A stretch of DNA of 64,000 nt from contig CM049316.1 in assembly GCA_026874595.1 (NCBI GenBank), positions 5,284,339-5,348,338 of the forward strand, given 5' to 3'. Shown here in pieces: positions 1 through 10,253 of the stretch (position 1 is its first letter; every line of letters begins with the position of its first letter). This stretch comes from Sipunculus nudus. Lineage: Eukaryota > Annelida > Sipuncula > Golfingiida > Sipunculidae. The notes below the pieces were generated by a model. The model was not told where the DNA came from and did not search any database. It saw nothing but the letters and a program-made list of their open reading frames with translations. A program made the position numbers and the translations under genes.

Positions 1-1290
1 TTCGGCATAATGTTAGTTGTCCCCAAGATCTCCTACCAAGCTGAAAACTGGGTCTTTGCGACTTTGAGAAATTTAGGAAAAACCTCAATTTTTTATTAAA
101 AACCTATTTTCACACTTCAGGACTGCCTAATATCAGAACCACTCATCTGTTTTTCCTCATATTTACCATAAATATTTCTCTATATAGTTCCTGTGTACAT
201 GCTGAAATTATGTCTGTATTATATAAATTTAAAAAAGTTATGGACCGAAACATAATGCATTTTGTAAAAAATCAGGAAAGATATTTGATCTCTTAACACA
301 AAACATGTTAAAGCTATGGACTTTTTTTTTCAGTAATATAATTTTAATTAATCAAATTAAATTGCATACCCAAAATTAGATCAAAATCTTTAAAATTTTT
401 TAAAATATTAACAAAAATAAAAAATTAGTACCTTAAATTTTGCCCAACTTTGACCATGGCATGTTTCTTTCCTGTAAGTACTGTGGATTTAATTTTCACA
501 GCATGTTTTCGTTAGCATTTTGTCTGTTAACACCAAATATTTGAAACCAGTTGAACAAAAACTGTAGAATTAATTCAAGTTTTCATGCACCATGTAACTT
601 ATTGTTTACATCAAACCAGTGTTATGCAGTTTGCAAGAGCTCAGCTCCCCAGCTTCAGCTCTCAGTTCCTAAAATTTGGCATACAATTAGATGTCTCCAA
701 AATCCCCTACCATTCCAAGAAATTGGTCACTAGGACTTAATACCTTCGAGATATTAATGAAAAACTTCATTTTTCCATTTAAAACCCATTGTTACACTTC
801 AAGACTGCCTAATATCAAAACACTGATCTGACTTTAATCATATATAAAACACATATTTTTCTATACATTCTCTATGCACATGCCAGAAATGATGTCAGTA
901 TTGCTTAATTGTTTTAAGTTATGGGCCCAAACATAATGCACTTTGTAAAAAAATCAAGAAATATATTTACTCCCTTAACAAGAGGATTGCTGAAGCTAGA
1001 GATTTTTTGTCAGGTATGTAACATTATTTAATCAAGATTCAATTGAAAACCCAAAATTAGTTTTGAATTTTTCAAATTTATAAGGTATTAGTATAAATAT
1101 AATATTAGTACCTTAAATTTTGCCCAACTTTGACCATGGCACATTTGTTTCCTTTGAGCACTGTTGATATAATTTTTGTATCATGCACACATAAGGATTT
1201 CAGCTTTTTAGTTTAGAAAGCTGAAAGAAATTTGCCAAAAACTGTAGCTTTTATTAATGTTTTTATGAGACCATGTCAGACCTTGGCTCT
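1..1290. repeat. Two diverged copies of a ~680-bp tandem unit
   Basis: Segments of 1-~676 recur at ~677-1290 at an offset of 674-682 bases. Matching anchors: gactgcctaatatca at 121 and 803; ccttaaattttgcccaac at 431 and 1111; aaaactgtag near 557 and 1239. Copies differ by many substitutions and small indels. The first begins at the window edge, so the array may extend upstream. No coding signal. Confidence 0.75.
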
Positions 1291-2330
1291 CCCAAGTCCC
1301 TCTTGAGTCACCTGTATGTTGACCTTGTTGACCTTTCAGCAAATTATGCATGCTTGAGTCGAGGCATACACTGGGGCAGCCAAGCAGCTTATGGCCAGCA
1401 ACAGTTGATCCAGGTGTCCAACCCAACTCATCTAGTAGTTTTAACCAACAACATAACAATAAACAATAAATTAATAATTTTTTATTGGTTTTTAATAAAA
1501 AAATAAAGAAAAATAGAAAGGAATTTGTTAGTTGATAATAACAGGAAATTAACTTGCAGTTACTGATGATATCAGAATCTTGTATCGATGGATAGAATGT
1601 CACATATTCCAAATAACACCATGCAGTCACCTATGGTATTTTTCAGTTCAATTTTAATGATAAAAAAATAAATCATATTATTCATTACTAATCATTAGGG
1701 ATCATATGAAGGAAATTAATGATAGACAAAGATGCAGTTGATAATATTAATCTAGAATCCTACTGTGTCTAGTGTGTAGATTGATGTGAAAGTAATCCAA
1801 AATGAATATATATTACATTTATTTTTTTTAATATAAATAAAAGCCATAAAACCAGGTACTTATGATCATTATTTAAATGTGTGAATTTTGTATATTCTGG
1901 ATTCTCAACATCATTGTTTGGTGAAAACTGAATAAATACCTGACATGGTGCGAATACTTTGCAAATGTATTTGAATACAAATATGAATATGTACTCCATT
2001 ATAAAATTTCTTGCATAAGAATGGGAATTCATGAATACATTTTGAAAGTATAATAAATAGTTAAACTCTTATATTATATGTTCTGCTTATATGGCCAAGT
2101 TAAAATCTGTGTGACAATAGCATTCCATTTGTTAATAAATTTGAAATCAAGTATCTTCCCTGTCTCCAAAGATACTATCAAAATCATACATAAGCTAAAC
2201 ACCAACAACTCATAATACAGCTTATGTTTATTACCACACAAAACCAGCATGTGCCTCATTTCTAAATCATATTTTTTTATCATATATAACAGCTGAGTGC
2301 CGTGACCCATGGGTCCCTTGTTTTTTTTGG
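1291..2330. other. AT-rich non-coding sequence
   Basis: Only short open frames without recognisable protein character. I see no splice-bounded exon, RNA gene or mobile-element terminus. Confidence 0.5.
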
Positions 2331-2368
2331 GTTTTTTTTTTTTGGGGGGGGGGGGGCTGTCAGTATAT

Positions 2369-2400
<32 letters not shown>

Positions 2401-2420
2401 CACACACACACATACATACA
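2331..2420. repeat. T-run, 13-G run and (TG)n-TATATATA-(CA)n microsatellite palindrome
   Basis: A T-tract leads into G13 at 2344-2356, then TG dinucleotides from 2369, a TATATATA centre and CA dinucleotides. Bases 2381-2412 form a perfect 32-bp palindrome because the TG and CA arms are complementary. Typical of length-variable simple sequence. Confidence 0.9.
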
Positions 2421-3039
2421 GACTGAAGGGGTAGTTTCTTATGCAGTGATTTATCTTTCATTTGAATATATAAAAATGTAAACATTTATTGGTTGTTTAT
2501 ATAGTCTGATTGATTTTGGTTTGCATCTGTGCTTGAAAACACTGGTCTTTATTCCCCTATGTTTCATTTAGTAAAAAGTGAAAAGTTTAAAAAGAGTTCC
2601 TTTTGATTGTGCTGGATCATTGATCCTTTTGTTTTATCCTTATTTAAAAGACAAAGAATGGAACATTTGTGCAGCGCTCTACAATAAAACAATATTGAGA
2701 GTCTGTTTGTCAGTGATATTGCAAACATAAATGCCTTCTGTTACTCAGGGAACCAATTAAATAAGTAATGAAAGCCATTGAGAAAGTCCAAATAGTGACA
2801 TGTATTTGGAAATTAATTAGTTGACTTAACTGCTGTCCTGCGGTGCCATCTGTTATGGTGAACCCACCAGAGGCCATATGGTGAGGCTGTGATACAGGCC
2901 TAATAGATTATGAAGGGAAGTCCAGAGTGGTTAGAAAGAAGCAGATAGAGTTGACAAAAGTGGCCTGCACCCCACGATAGATTTGTGTTTGTGATATATA
3001 GGCCCCTTGCATATTGCAACCTTTAGCGTATATCAGTAA
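2421..3039. other. Non-coding stretch, no feature recognised
   Basis: AT-rich up to about 2820, then of more balanced composition. No exon or repeat boundary could be supported. Confidence 0.4.
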
Positions 3040-3441
3040 AGGAGCAGCAGTTGGGCAAGCCTTGATGCTTCGCTGGATCTGCCCGGGGACAATAAATCAG
3101 GACTTCCAGCAATGGCAGAGGATTGGGAATCGTGGCTGATGGAATTTGGTTTATCAGAGAGACAACATCGGTAGGATTGCTGCTGCTCCAGAAACTCTGT
3201 GCAAGATGTTCTCGACGATAGCCACATCTCGAAGGATTGGTGTTGTATTAAGCCGGTCGGTGCATGTGAAGATACGCCACTTTTTCTACAGCAACCTGTG
3301 AGTGTGACAAACGACTCGGAATTATCACAAGCACATGTGCTAAAGCAGATTGGGAGGCAGACAGCTGGGGCCAAATGGAAAAGAGAAAGCTGCACATTTT
3401 ATAGTCCTGGGAGAAGGCTGGCCTGGCCAGATATGGGCTAC
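3040..3441 (+). pseudogene. Coding-like segment interrupted by one in-frame TAG; identity unknown
   Basis: The frame runs from 3040 to the TGA at 3439-3441 with a single internal stop, TAG at 3172-3174. The first part holds an ATG at 3112 and reads EDWESWLMEFGLSERQHR. The second contains VSVTNDSELSQAHVLKQIGR. Composition is more protein-like and GC-richer than the flanks. A TATATCAG acceptor-like site ends at 3036, and GTAGGA at 3171 could serve as a weak donor, so the first part could be a real exon with the stop in an intron. It cannot join the ETO/MTG exon at 47290: with the donor at 3171 the reading frame hits a stop. The minus strand is also open here. I do not recognise the protein; chance is possible. 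Confidence 0.2.
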
Positions 3442-3934
3442 TGAGGCCACCTTTGGTAGCTCAAGGTGTGGGGGCCTACTTATTTTCTTCAGGGGACCCG
3501 GTGAGCAAGCACTGGGCCGCAGTTCCTGGTTAGCTGTGGTTGTGGCTGGGCTAGGTTAATGACGTATAGGTAGTATTTCTTTTTAATCCTGAAGTACTGC
3601 AGTGAACAACATAAACTTCTATAAATCAAGACTGAATTTTGATATATAGACACACAATTTTTTTTAAATTCTAAAGTACAACCCTTTTAAGCTACAATCC
3701 CATATAAATCAGATAATAATAAAACCCTTACATTCATCACATCATATTTATCTAAGCTCCTAATGTGGTAGTTTTATTATTTTCATGTTTTACCAGTTTA
3801 CATTGATTTATTTGCTGATATTTTAATAACAAACGGGTCATGCATGATCAATCTGTTTGTTTATACAAGATTATATTTTCAAAATTTTATTAACTATCAA
3901 TCATTTTGCTATAATGTGTATTTATATTATTGTA
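3442..3934. other. Non-coding stretch upstream of the Helitron-like element
   Basis: Becomes strongly AT-rich towards 3934, a usual Helitron insertion environment. Nothing else recognised. Confidence 0.4.
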
Positions 3935-4175
3935 TCCGCCAAAACAGAGTTTTGCGGATACTATGTTTTCAGCTGGGCGCTGCCGCCTGAGCCGCCGCCG
4001 CCGCGGCCGCGTAGGTGTCCGGAGAACTCCTCCGTAACTGCTGGGCGGAATTTTCCGAAACCCGGGATTATGTTCGGGTCACATGTGAACTGCTGCGCCC
4101 CGATTTTGTTTTGACTTCTGACCTTTCTTTTGCGCTCTGCGTCCGTTTGTGCGTCTGTTTCCACACATAAACCCA

Positions 4176-5690
4176 CATATCTCGGGAACCGTTTGACCGA
4201 TCAGGAAAATTGTTTTGCACAAATGTAGCCCTTGGAGAGCTTTATAACATACACCAAAAATGGTGGCGCCACCTGCAACCATGTTTGCACAGTGTCCATC
4301 TGTTCGTCTGCCTTGGGTTAAAATCACTCATATCTCTGCAGTGACTTGACTAATTCACCTGAAATTCGGCATGCGTAAACATCCTGGATAGCTTTTCTGA
4401 TTTTATGACAGGTGGCGCCACCTACATTCACGTTTACGCTGCAGACATCCAAGCTCATATCTCGGGAACCGTTTGACCGACAAGGAAAATTCTTTTGCAC
4501 AAATGTTGCCCTTGAAGAGCTTTATAACATACACAAAAAATGGTGGCGCCACCTGCAACCATGTTTGCACAGTGTCCATCTGTTCGTCTGCCTTGGGTTA
4601 AAATCACTCATATCTCTGCAGTGACTTGACTAATTCACCTGAAATTGGGCATGCGTATACATCCTGGATAGCTTTTCTGATTTTATGACAGGTGGCGCCA
4701 CCTACATTCACGTTTATGCTGCAGACATCAAAGCTCATATCTCGGGAACCATTTGACGGATCAGGAAAATTCTTTTGCACAAATGTAGCCCTAGGAGAGC
4801 TTTATAACATACACCAAAAATGGTGGCGCTACCTGCAACCATGTTTGCACAGTGTCCATCTGTTTGTCTGCCTTCGGTTAAAATCACTCATATCTCTGCA
4901 GTGACTTGACTAATTCACCTGAAATTTGGCATGCGTATACATCCTGGATAGCTTTTCTGATTTTATGACAGGTGGCGCCACCTACATTCACGTTTACGCT
5001 GCAGACATCCAAGCTCATATCTCAGGAACCATTTGACCGATCAGGAAAATTGTTTTGCACAAATGTAGCCCTTGGAGAGCTTTATAACATACACCGAAAA
5101 TGGTGGCACCACCTGCAACCATGTTTGCACAGTGTCCATCTGTTCATCTGCCTTGGGTTAAAATCACTCATATCTCTGCAGTGGTTTGACTAATTCACCT
5201 GAAATTCGGCATGCTTATACATCCTGGATAGCTTTTCTGATTTTATGACAGGTGGCGCCACCTACAATCAAGTTTACGCTGCAGACATCCAAGCTCATAT
5301 CTAGGGAACCGTTTGACCGATTGGGCCAAAATTTTGCATGTGTATAAATCTCACATAGCTCTTTATCATACGCAAAACTGGTGGTGCCACCTGCAGCCAT
5401 GTTTGCACAGCTCCAATCTGTTTGTCTGCCATGGGATAAAATCACTCATATCTCGGCAGTGGTTTGACATATCTGCCTAAAATTTTGCAAGTTTATACAT
5501 CCCCGACAGCTCTCTTGATTTTATGACAGGTGGCGCCACATGCATTCTAGTTTATGCAGCAGATATCCAAGCTCATATCTTGGGAACCGTTTGACCGATT
5601 GGGCCAAAGTTTTGCATGTGTATAGAGCTTTCTGGATTTTTTGGTAGGTAGCGCAACCTACATACACAATTTGGCTGCAGACATCCATGC
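4176..5690. repeat. 280-bp tandem array inside the Helitron-like element
   Basis: The anchor catatctcgggaacc (or near variants) occurs at 4176, 4456, 4736, 5016, 5296 and 5575: four units of exactly 280 bp, a more diverged 279-bp unit and a truncated one. Each unit holds two copies of GGTGGCGCCACC, a perfect 12-bp palindrome, sometimes mutated. The unit is itself an old dimer: its halves, 153 and 127 bp, both begin catatctc and align through the palindrome. Short open frames in the units are by-products of repetition. Confidence 0.93.
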
Positions 5691-5737
5691 TAATATGCAA
5701 CACTTCACCCGTTCCTTTCTGATTTAGGCGGATACAA

Positions 5738-5756
5738 GTAGTCGCTTGTCGACTAC
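5738..5756 (+). repeat. 3' terminal hairpin of the Helitron-like element
   Basis: GTAGTCG, loop CTTGT, CGACTAC: perfect 7-bp stem, seven bases upstream of the CTAG terminus. Position and size fit the Helitron termination hairpin. Confidence 0.75.
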
Positions 5757-5767
5757 CCATATTCTAG

Positions 5768-8081
5768 TTTTTATAATAAAATTGAAGGAGCCTACACATA
5801 TTTGACATGGAAATTGCCTCAGCTTGACAAGTATATGTTATGTAAATTGACTGTTCATAGCCAATCAAAATGGTGAGAGACATTTGAGTTCAAATCTGGT
5901 TCAGTCATTTTCTTTGTGACCTGTCTCAATAGCCAAATCCCATTCCTTACATAATTTAAACGTCTTTATTAGTGTCTATATCTCCTTCAGGTGGCAGTCA
6001 GTGAATGGTAAGGAGGTGTCAGAGAAAACAAGCTCTATAGTGTAGGTCATCAGGATTTTGTGTATATAAGAGATTGTGCCCACCAGGTGTTGGCCTATAT
6101 CAAGCTATCGACAGATTTGTCAATCGACATGTAGCATATTGTATCCAAAAACTCCTGAACCCAAGCGCACTTTGTTGGTCTGCTTGCTTTGAGCAGTTCA
6201 ATAATAACAGTTGCCCGGCAGAGGCGTGACCGGTCAAGTGCTATTGACAGCTTGGGACCAACATGCATTGCAGCTGATTTGCATGTTTAATTTTGCAGCT
6301 GTCGTTCTGTATTTTGACTAGGGTTCACAGCTGTTCACATGGAAACAGATGTAAGGGCGTCTGTGTAATCCTTGCACTGTTAACCATGATGTGTGTAATA
6401 TACTTATTTATATCATGTGCTGCTGTAGTATGAATGAAATATTGTCAATCATTTGAAAAACAAGTACTACAAGGACTATTTTTTCCCCTTTGTATCTTTG
6501 TTCTAGTAATATAACATATACATGCCATCATAAACCATCATTACTTGTGTATTGATCTTGAATTTTAGCAGCAATAACTTTTATTTTATTGCAGGTAAAA
6601 GATGATTTATATTTATTTTGAATTAATGGTGATGCAAAAATGCTGTTTCAGCATTTAACTATTATCCTTTGTTTAGAACAGGATATTTCTATCAAATATA
6701 TGGATATGTGTTAGATGTTTTGTTTTTGTTAAACCCTTGCCTGTTAGATATTTTATCCTGTTAATAGTAAACAAGCTGTTTTCCTTTTTCCTTGATTATT
6801 AGTTTTAGTGAAAAATAAAGGTGATGCAAACTTGGAATTACCATATTTAAACAAATATACATAAAGAAAATAGAATATTCCATGATAATTAAAGGCTGTC
6901 ATAAAATTTGGAACAAGCATACTGACAAGATAGTACACTCAAGTTTATAATGTCTGCATTATGACTGATCAAAGAGAACCCATACTGTTTCATATTTATC
7001 ATTGTAATTCATCTGTCAAAGCTGTAATATTAAACACACACACATGCAGTTCATCATAACCACAGAACTCCTCATGTCTGGTGCGGTATTGCATCAGTCG
7101 GTGGCATCACCTCACCCAGGTGAGAGATAAAGAGATGTAACTGAACTGGGCTGTCACATACAGGTATGTGGATGGGAAGTGGACAGGTGGGGGTACACTG
7201 AGGGGCAGCCCCAGGTGGAGTGTGTGATACAAGTCAAGACCTGCCAGGTGCTTGGATGACTGACAGTTTATATACACTGTAGCGTACATTGGTGCTCTAT
7301 GTTTTTGAATGTAGCCTCAGCCCCGTCAGGTGCAGCCCCTTTATAGCTGTCATAAGAACAAGCTCCGTGGCATAAATCACATGGATGCTGACTCCCGAGG
7401 TACAGTCGGTACACAGGTGTGTGCCATCTTGAGTTGAAAAACTGAAAATGTTGGTAATTATCATCCTTGGTTTTACCAGGGAATTCAAGAACATCAGACT
7501 GACATGATTTGCAAAACCCTAACTGTAATACACCACTCACCAGATGCGTCACAGCCATACATATCATATTAACTAACAGCAGTTTTAAAACCTGTGTGTA
7601 AGAACTTGAATAATTAGTATATGGACCCCAAACCCTGCTGACACAGCCAGACGTCATTAACAGGTGTAGAATCAGGTAGATGGATGGATGGCATTGTAAA
7701 AGATGTAACTCCTCTTTATCCAAGTGAAACTACTCGCCATTTGCTTTGGGTAACCATTAGATCTTTATTTTTGTTAAAATCCATCAACAGAGAGAAGTTA
7801 TTATATATTTTGTAAAATAAATCGTGCTTCTTAAAATAACTTGGTCATGTTAAAAATGCATTCATGAGTAACCATAAAGGAACCATTATGATGTCACAAT
7901 TTTAAGAGTGATACATTGAGGCAGTCTGGTGTCATATCATAGTGGGATTCTCAGGAATGAGGCACTATAGTCTAGTTAATATTAATACTTTTTTTTTATT
8001 TGTACTCTTGCTTTATTGACAAAGTGGAATTTCAAAATGTGTAGATTTGTTGAATATGACACTGAAATGAAAATTTATATT
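5768..8081. other. Non-coding sequence with an E-box cluster at 7.1-7.7 kb
   Basis: Open frames on the minus strand at 7107-7723 lack protein character and have no supported splice sites. The notable content is seven CAGGTG hexamers, all on the + strand, between 7117 and 7666. Possibly intronic to the ETO/MTG gene. Confidence 0.45.
7117..7666 (+). promoter_or_regulatory. Cluster of seven CAGGTG E-boxes, candidate enhancer
   Basis: CAGGTG at 7117, 7184, 7212, 7245, 7327, 7414 and 7661, all in one orientation. By base composition one site in either orientation is expected about every 4-5 kb. This hexamer is bound by E-proteins and Snail/ZEB factors. Function is inferred from density only. Confidence 0.3.
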
Positions 8082-8257
8082 CAGTGGAACTCCACAATTG
8101 CAACCACCTTGGGGACTGACCAAAGTGGTTGTAATTTCGGGGTGGTCATATTTGTGAAATTCTAAGTTATGGGGATCATATATTGGGGACCAAGGAAAAT
8201 GGTTGTAATTGTGGGGGTGGTCACAGTTGTGGGGTGCTTGCAAGGCGAGTTCCACTA
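8082..8257. mobile_element. Short MITE-like element with AGTGGAACTC termini
   Basis: Left end CAGTGGAACTCC at 8082 and right end GAGTTCCACT at 8247-8256 are inverted copies over about ten bases. The interior repeats 'ggttgtaatt' motifs. Termini of this type occur on pogo/Tc1-like MITEs, which duplicate TA; a clean TA duplication is not evident here. Confidence 0.4.
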
Positions 8258-8800
8258 TGGTAAGATATGTGACCAGGCCCCTTTCAAGTTTTTGTCCTCT
8301 TTAAGGTGATAATCTTTCTCAAGACCCCCTCAACAAGGTCTCTATCACAAGGGTGTACCCTCTCCACCCCAGTTATGGGGTTATACCCTACCAATGGCTA
8401 CTTAGGCCTTTTGCATTATATGAGAAAAAGAAGGAATAGTGACAAGCAGCCATGCAGGAAGGGACAGTTTAAGGTTAGATAACAGTGACATTGTCTGTGA
8501 TATCAGACTGTATATACCACGTGCCTGGTCCATTTACCTTTATCAAAATAAACGAATTTACAGGTGTGTCATTCTCATCCTGCATAAGCAGTTCCCACCT
8601 TGATATGACCTTGTACCTGTCTGAAACACTCTGAACTGACATATGTGGGAGTCATTTTTGTAAGACTTGAACCTGATATTACCATACTGGATTTGGTACA
8701 TGTGGAAAATTGCTTAAACAGCTCAGGACACAAAATGTATGAAAAATTATATTATAATTTATAAAACAAGACCAGTCACCAGCAGGTGAATTTATTTATC
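8258..8800. other. Non-coding stretch, no feature recognised
   Basis: Mixed composition; no exon, repeat array or RNA gene seen. Confidence 0.4.
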
Positions 8801-10253
8801 AGTATTTAAAGAAGCATTTCATAAGTGAGATTATATTCTCAGCATTCAGAGTATAAGTGAGATTACATGCCCATTGTTTAAGAACAGAGTATAAGTGGGA
8901 TTACATGCTCAGCATTTAAGGACAAAGTATAAGTGAGATTACATGCTCAGCATTTAAAGACAGTATAAGTAAAATTACATGCTCAGGATTTAAGGACAGA
9001 GTGTAAGTGATGTTACATGCGCAGCATTTAAGGACAGTATAAGTGAGATTACATGCTCAGCATTTAAGGACAGAGTATAAGTGATATTACATGCTCAGCA
9101 TTTAAGGACAGAGTATAAGTAATATTACTTGCTCAGCATTTAAGGACAGTATAAGTGATATTACATGCTCAGCATTTAAAGACAGTATAAGTGAGCTTAC
9201 ATGCTCAGCATTTAAGGACAGAGTATCAGTGATGTTACACTCTCAGCATTTAAGGACAAAGTATAAGTGAGATTACATGCTCAGGATTTAAGGACAGTAT
9301 AAGTGGGATTACATGCTCAGGATTTAAGGACAGAGTATAAGTGATGTTACATGCTCAGCATTTAAAGACAGTATAAGTGAGCTTACATGCTCAGCATTTA
9401 AGGACAGAGTATCAGTGATGTTACATGCTCAGCATTTAAGGACAAAGTATAAGTGAGATTACATGCTCAGGATTTAAGGACAGTATAAGTGAGATTACAT
9501 GCTCAACATTTAAGGACAGTATAAGTGGGATTACATGCTCAGGATTTAAGGACAGAGTATAAGTGATGTTACATGCTCAGCATTTAAGGGCAGTAAAGGG
9601 GAGATTACATGCTCAGCATTTAAGGACAGTGTAAGTGAGATTAATTGCTCAACATTTAAAGACAGTATAAGTGAAGTTACATGCTCAGCATTTAAGGACA
9701 GTATAAGTGAGTTACATGCTTAACATTTAAGGACAGTATAAGTGAAGTTACATGCTCAGCATTTAAGGACAGTATAAGTGAAGTTACATGCTCAGCATTT
9801 AAGGACAGTATAAGTGAATTACATGCTTAACATTTAAGGACAGTATAAGTGAGTTACATGCTTAACATTTAAGGACAGTATAAGTGAGTTACATGCTCAG
9901 CATTTATGGACAGTATAAGTGAGTTACATGCTTAACATTTAAGGACAGTATAAGTGAGTTACATGCTTAACATTTAAGGACAGTATAAGTGAGTTACATG
10001 CTTAACATTTAAGGACAGTATAAGTGAGTTACATGCTTAACATTTAAGGACAGTATAAGTGAGTTACATGCTCAACATTTAAGGACAGTATAAGTGAGAT
10101 TACATGCTCAACATGTAGGGAAAGTATAAGTGAGATTACATGCTCAATGTTTAAGGACAGAGTATAAGTGAGATTAATAAACATGCTCAGGTCTTAAGGA
10201 CAGTATAAGTGGGATTACATGCTCAGCATTTAAGGACAGAGTAAAGTAGGACA
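8801..10253. repeat. Minisatellite, ~36-bp unit, about 39 copies
   Basis: Unit core is ttacatgctcagcattt plus aaggacagtataagtgaga. Variants carry 'cagagtataagt' versus 'cagtataagt', 'gatgtt' versus 'gagatt', and a 'gagttacatgcttaac' subtype that dominates 9700-10080. Subtypes grouped along the array indicate local expansion of variants. No open frame spans it. Confidence 0.96.

Larger units (their letters stand above)
3935..5767 (+). mobile_element. Non-autonomous Helitron-like element carrying satellite repeats
   Basis: The left end is A|TC (TC at 3935) and the right end CTAG (5764-5767) followed by T, the A|T insertion expected for Helitrons. Seven bases before CTAG is a perfect 7-bp stem with a 5-nt loop (GTAGTCG 5738-5744, CGACTAC 5750-5756), the usual 3' hairpin. 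GTATCCGCC at 3932-3940 is inverted as GGCGGATAC at 5727-5735. Just inside the left end, the bases around 3932-3961 fold into a near-perfect hairpin. A GC-rich block (3972-4012) leads into a tandem array of ~280-bp units. No Rep/helicase coding sequence is present, so mobilisation would need an autonomous partner. Bivalve HINE/pearl-type elements show a similar layout. Confidence 0.72.

Noticed and set aside
3112-3171. Short ATG-initiated frame tested as the missing first ETO/MTG exon
   Set aside because: Its only donor-like site leaves two bases, and joining to the exon at 47290 gives a stop codon almost at once.
4412-5193. Three similar 70-73 codon frames starting MAPPTFTF
   Set aside because: They are the same frame in successive 280-bp repeat units (280 is not a multiple of three, so each terminates), not genes.
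7268-7723. 151-codon minus-strand open frame
   Set aside because: No protein-family resemblance; coincides with the E-box-rich segment, which better explains its composition.
8801-10253. Regular repeats reminiscent of a CRISPR array
   Set aside because: Units are head-to-tail without unique spacers, diverged and in a eukaryotic context.
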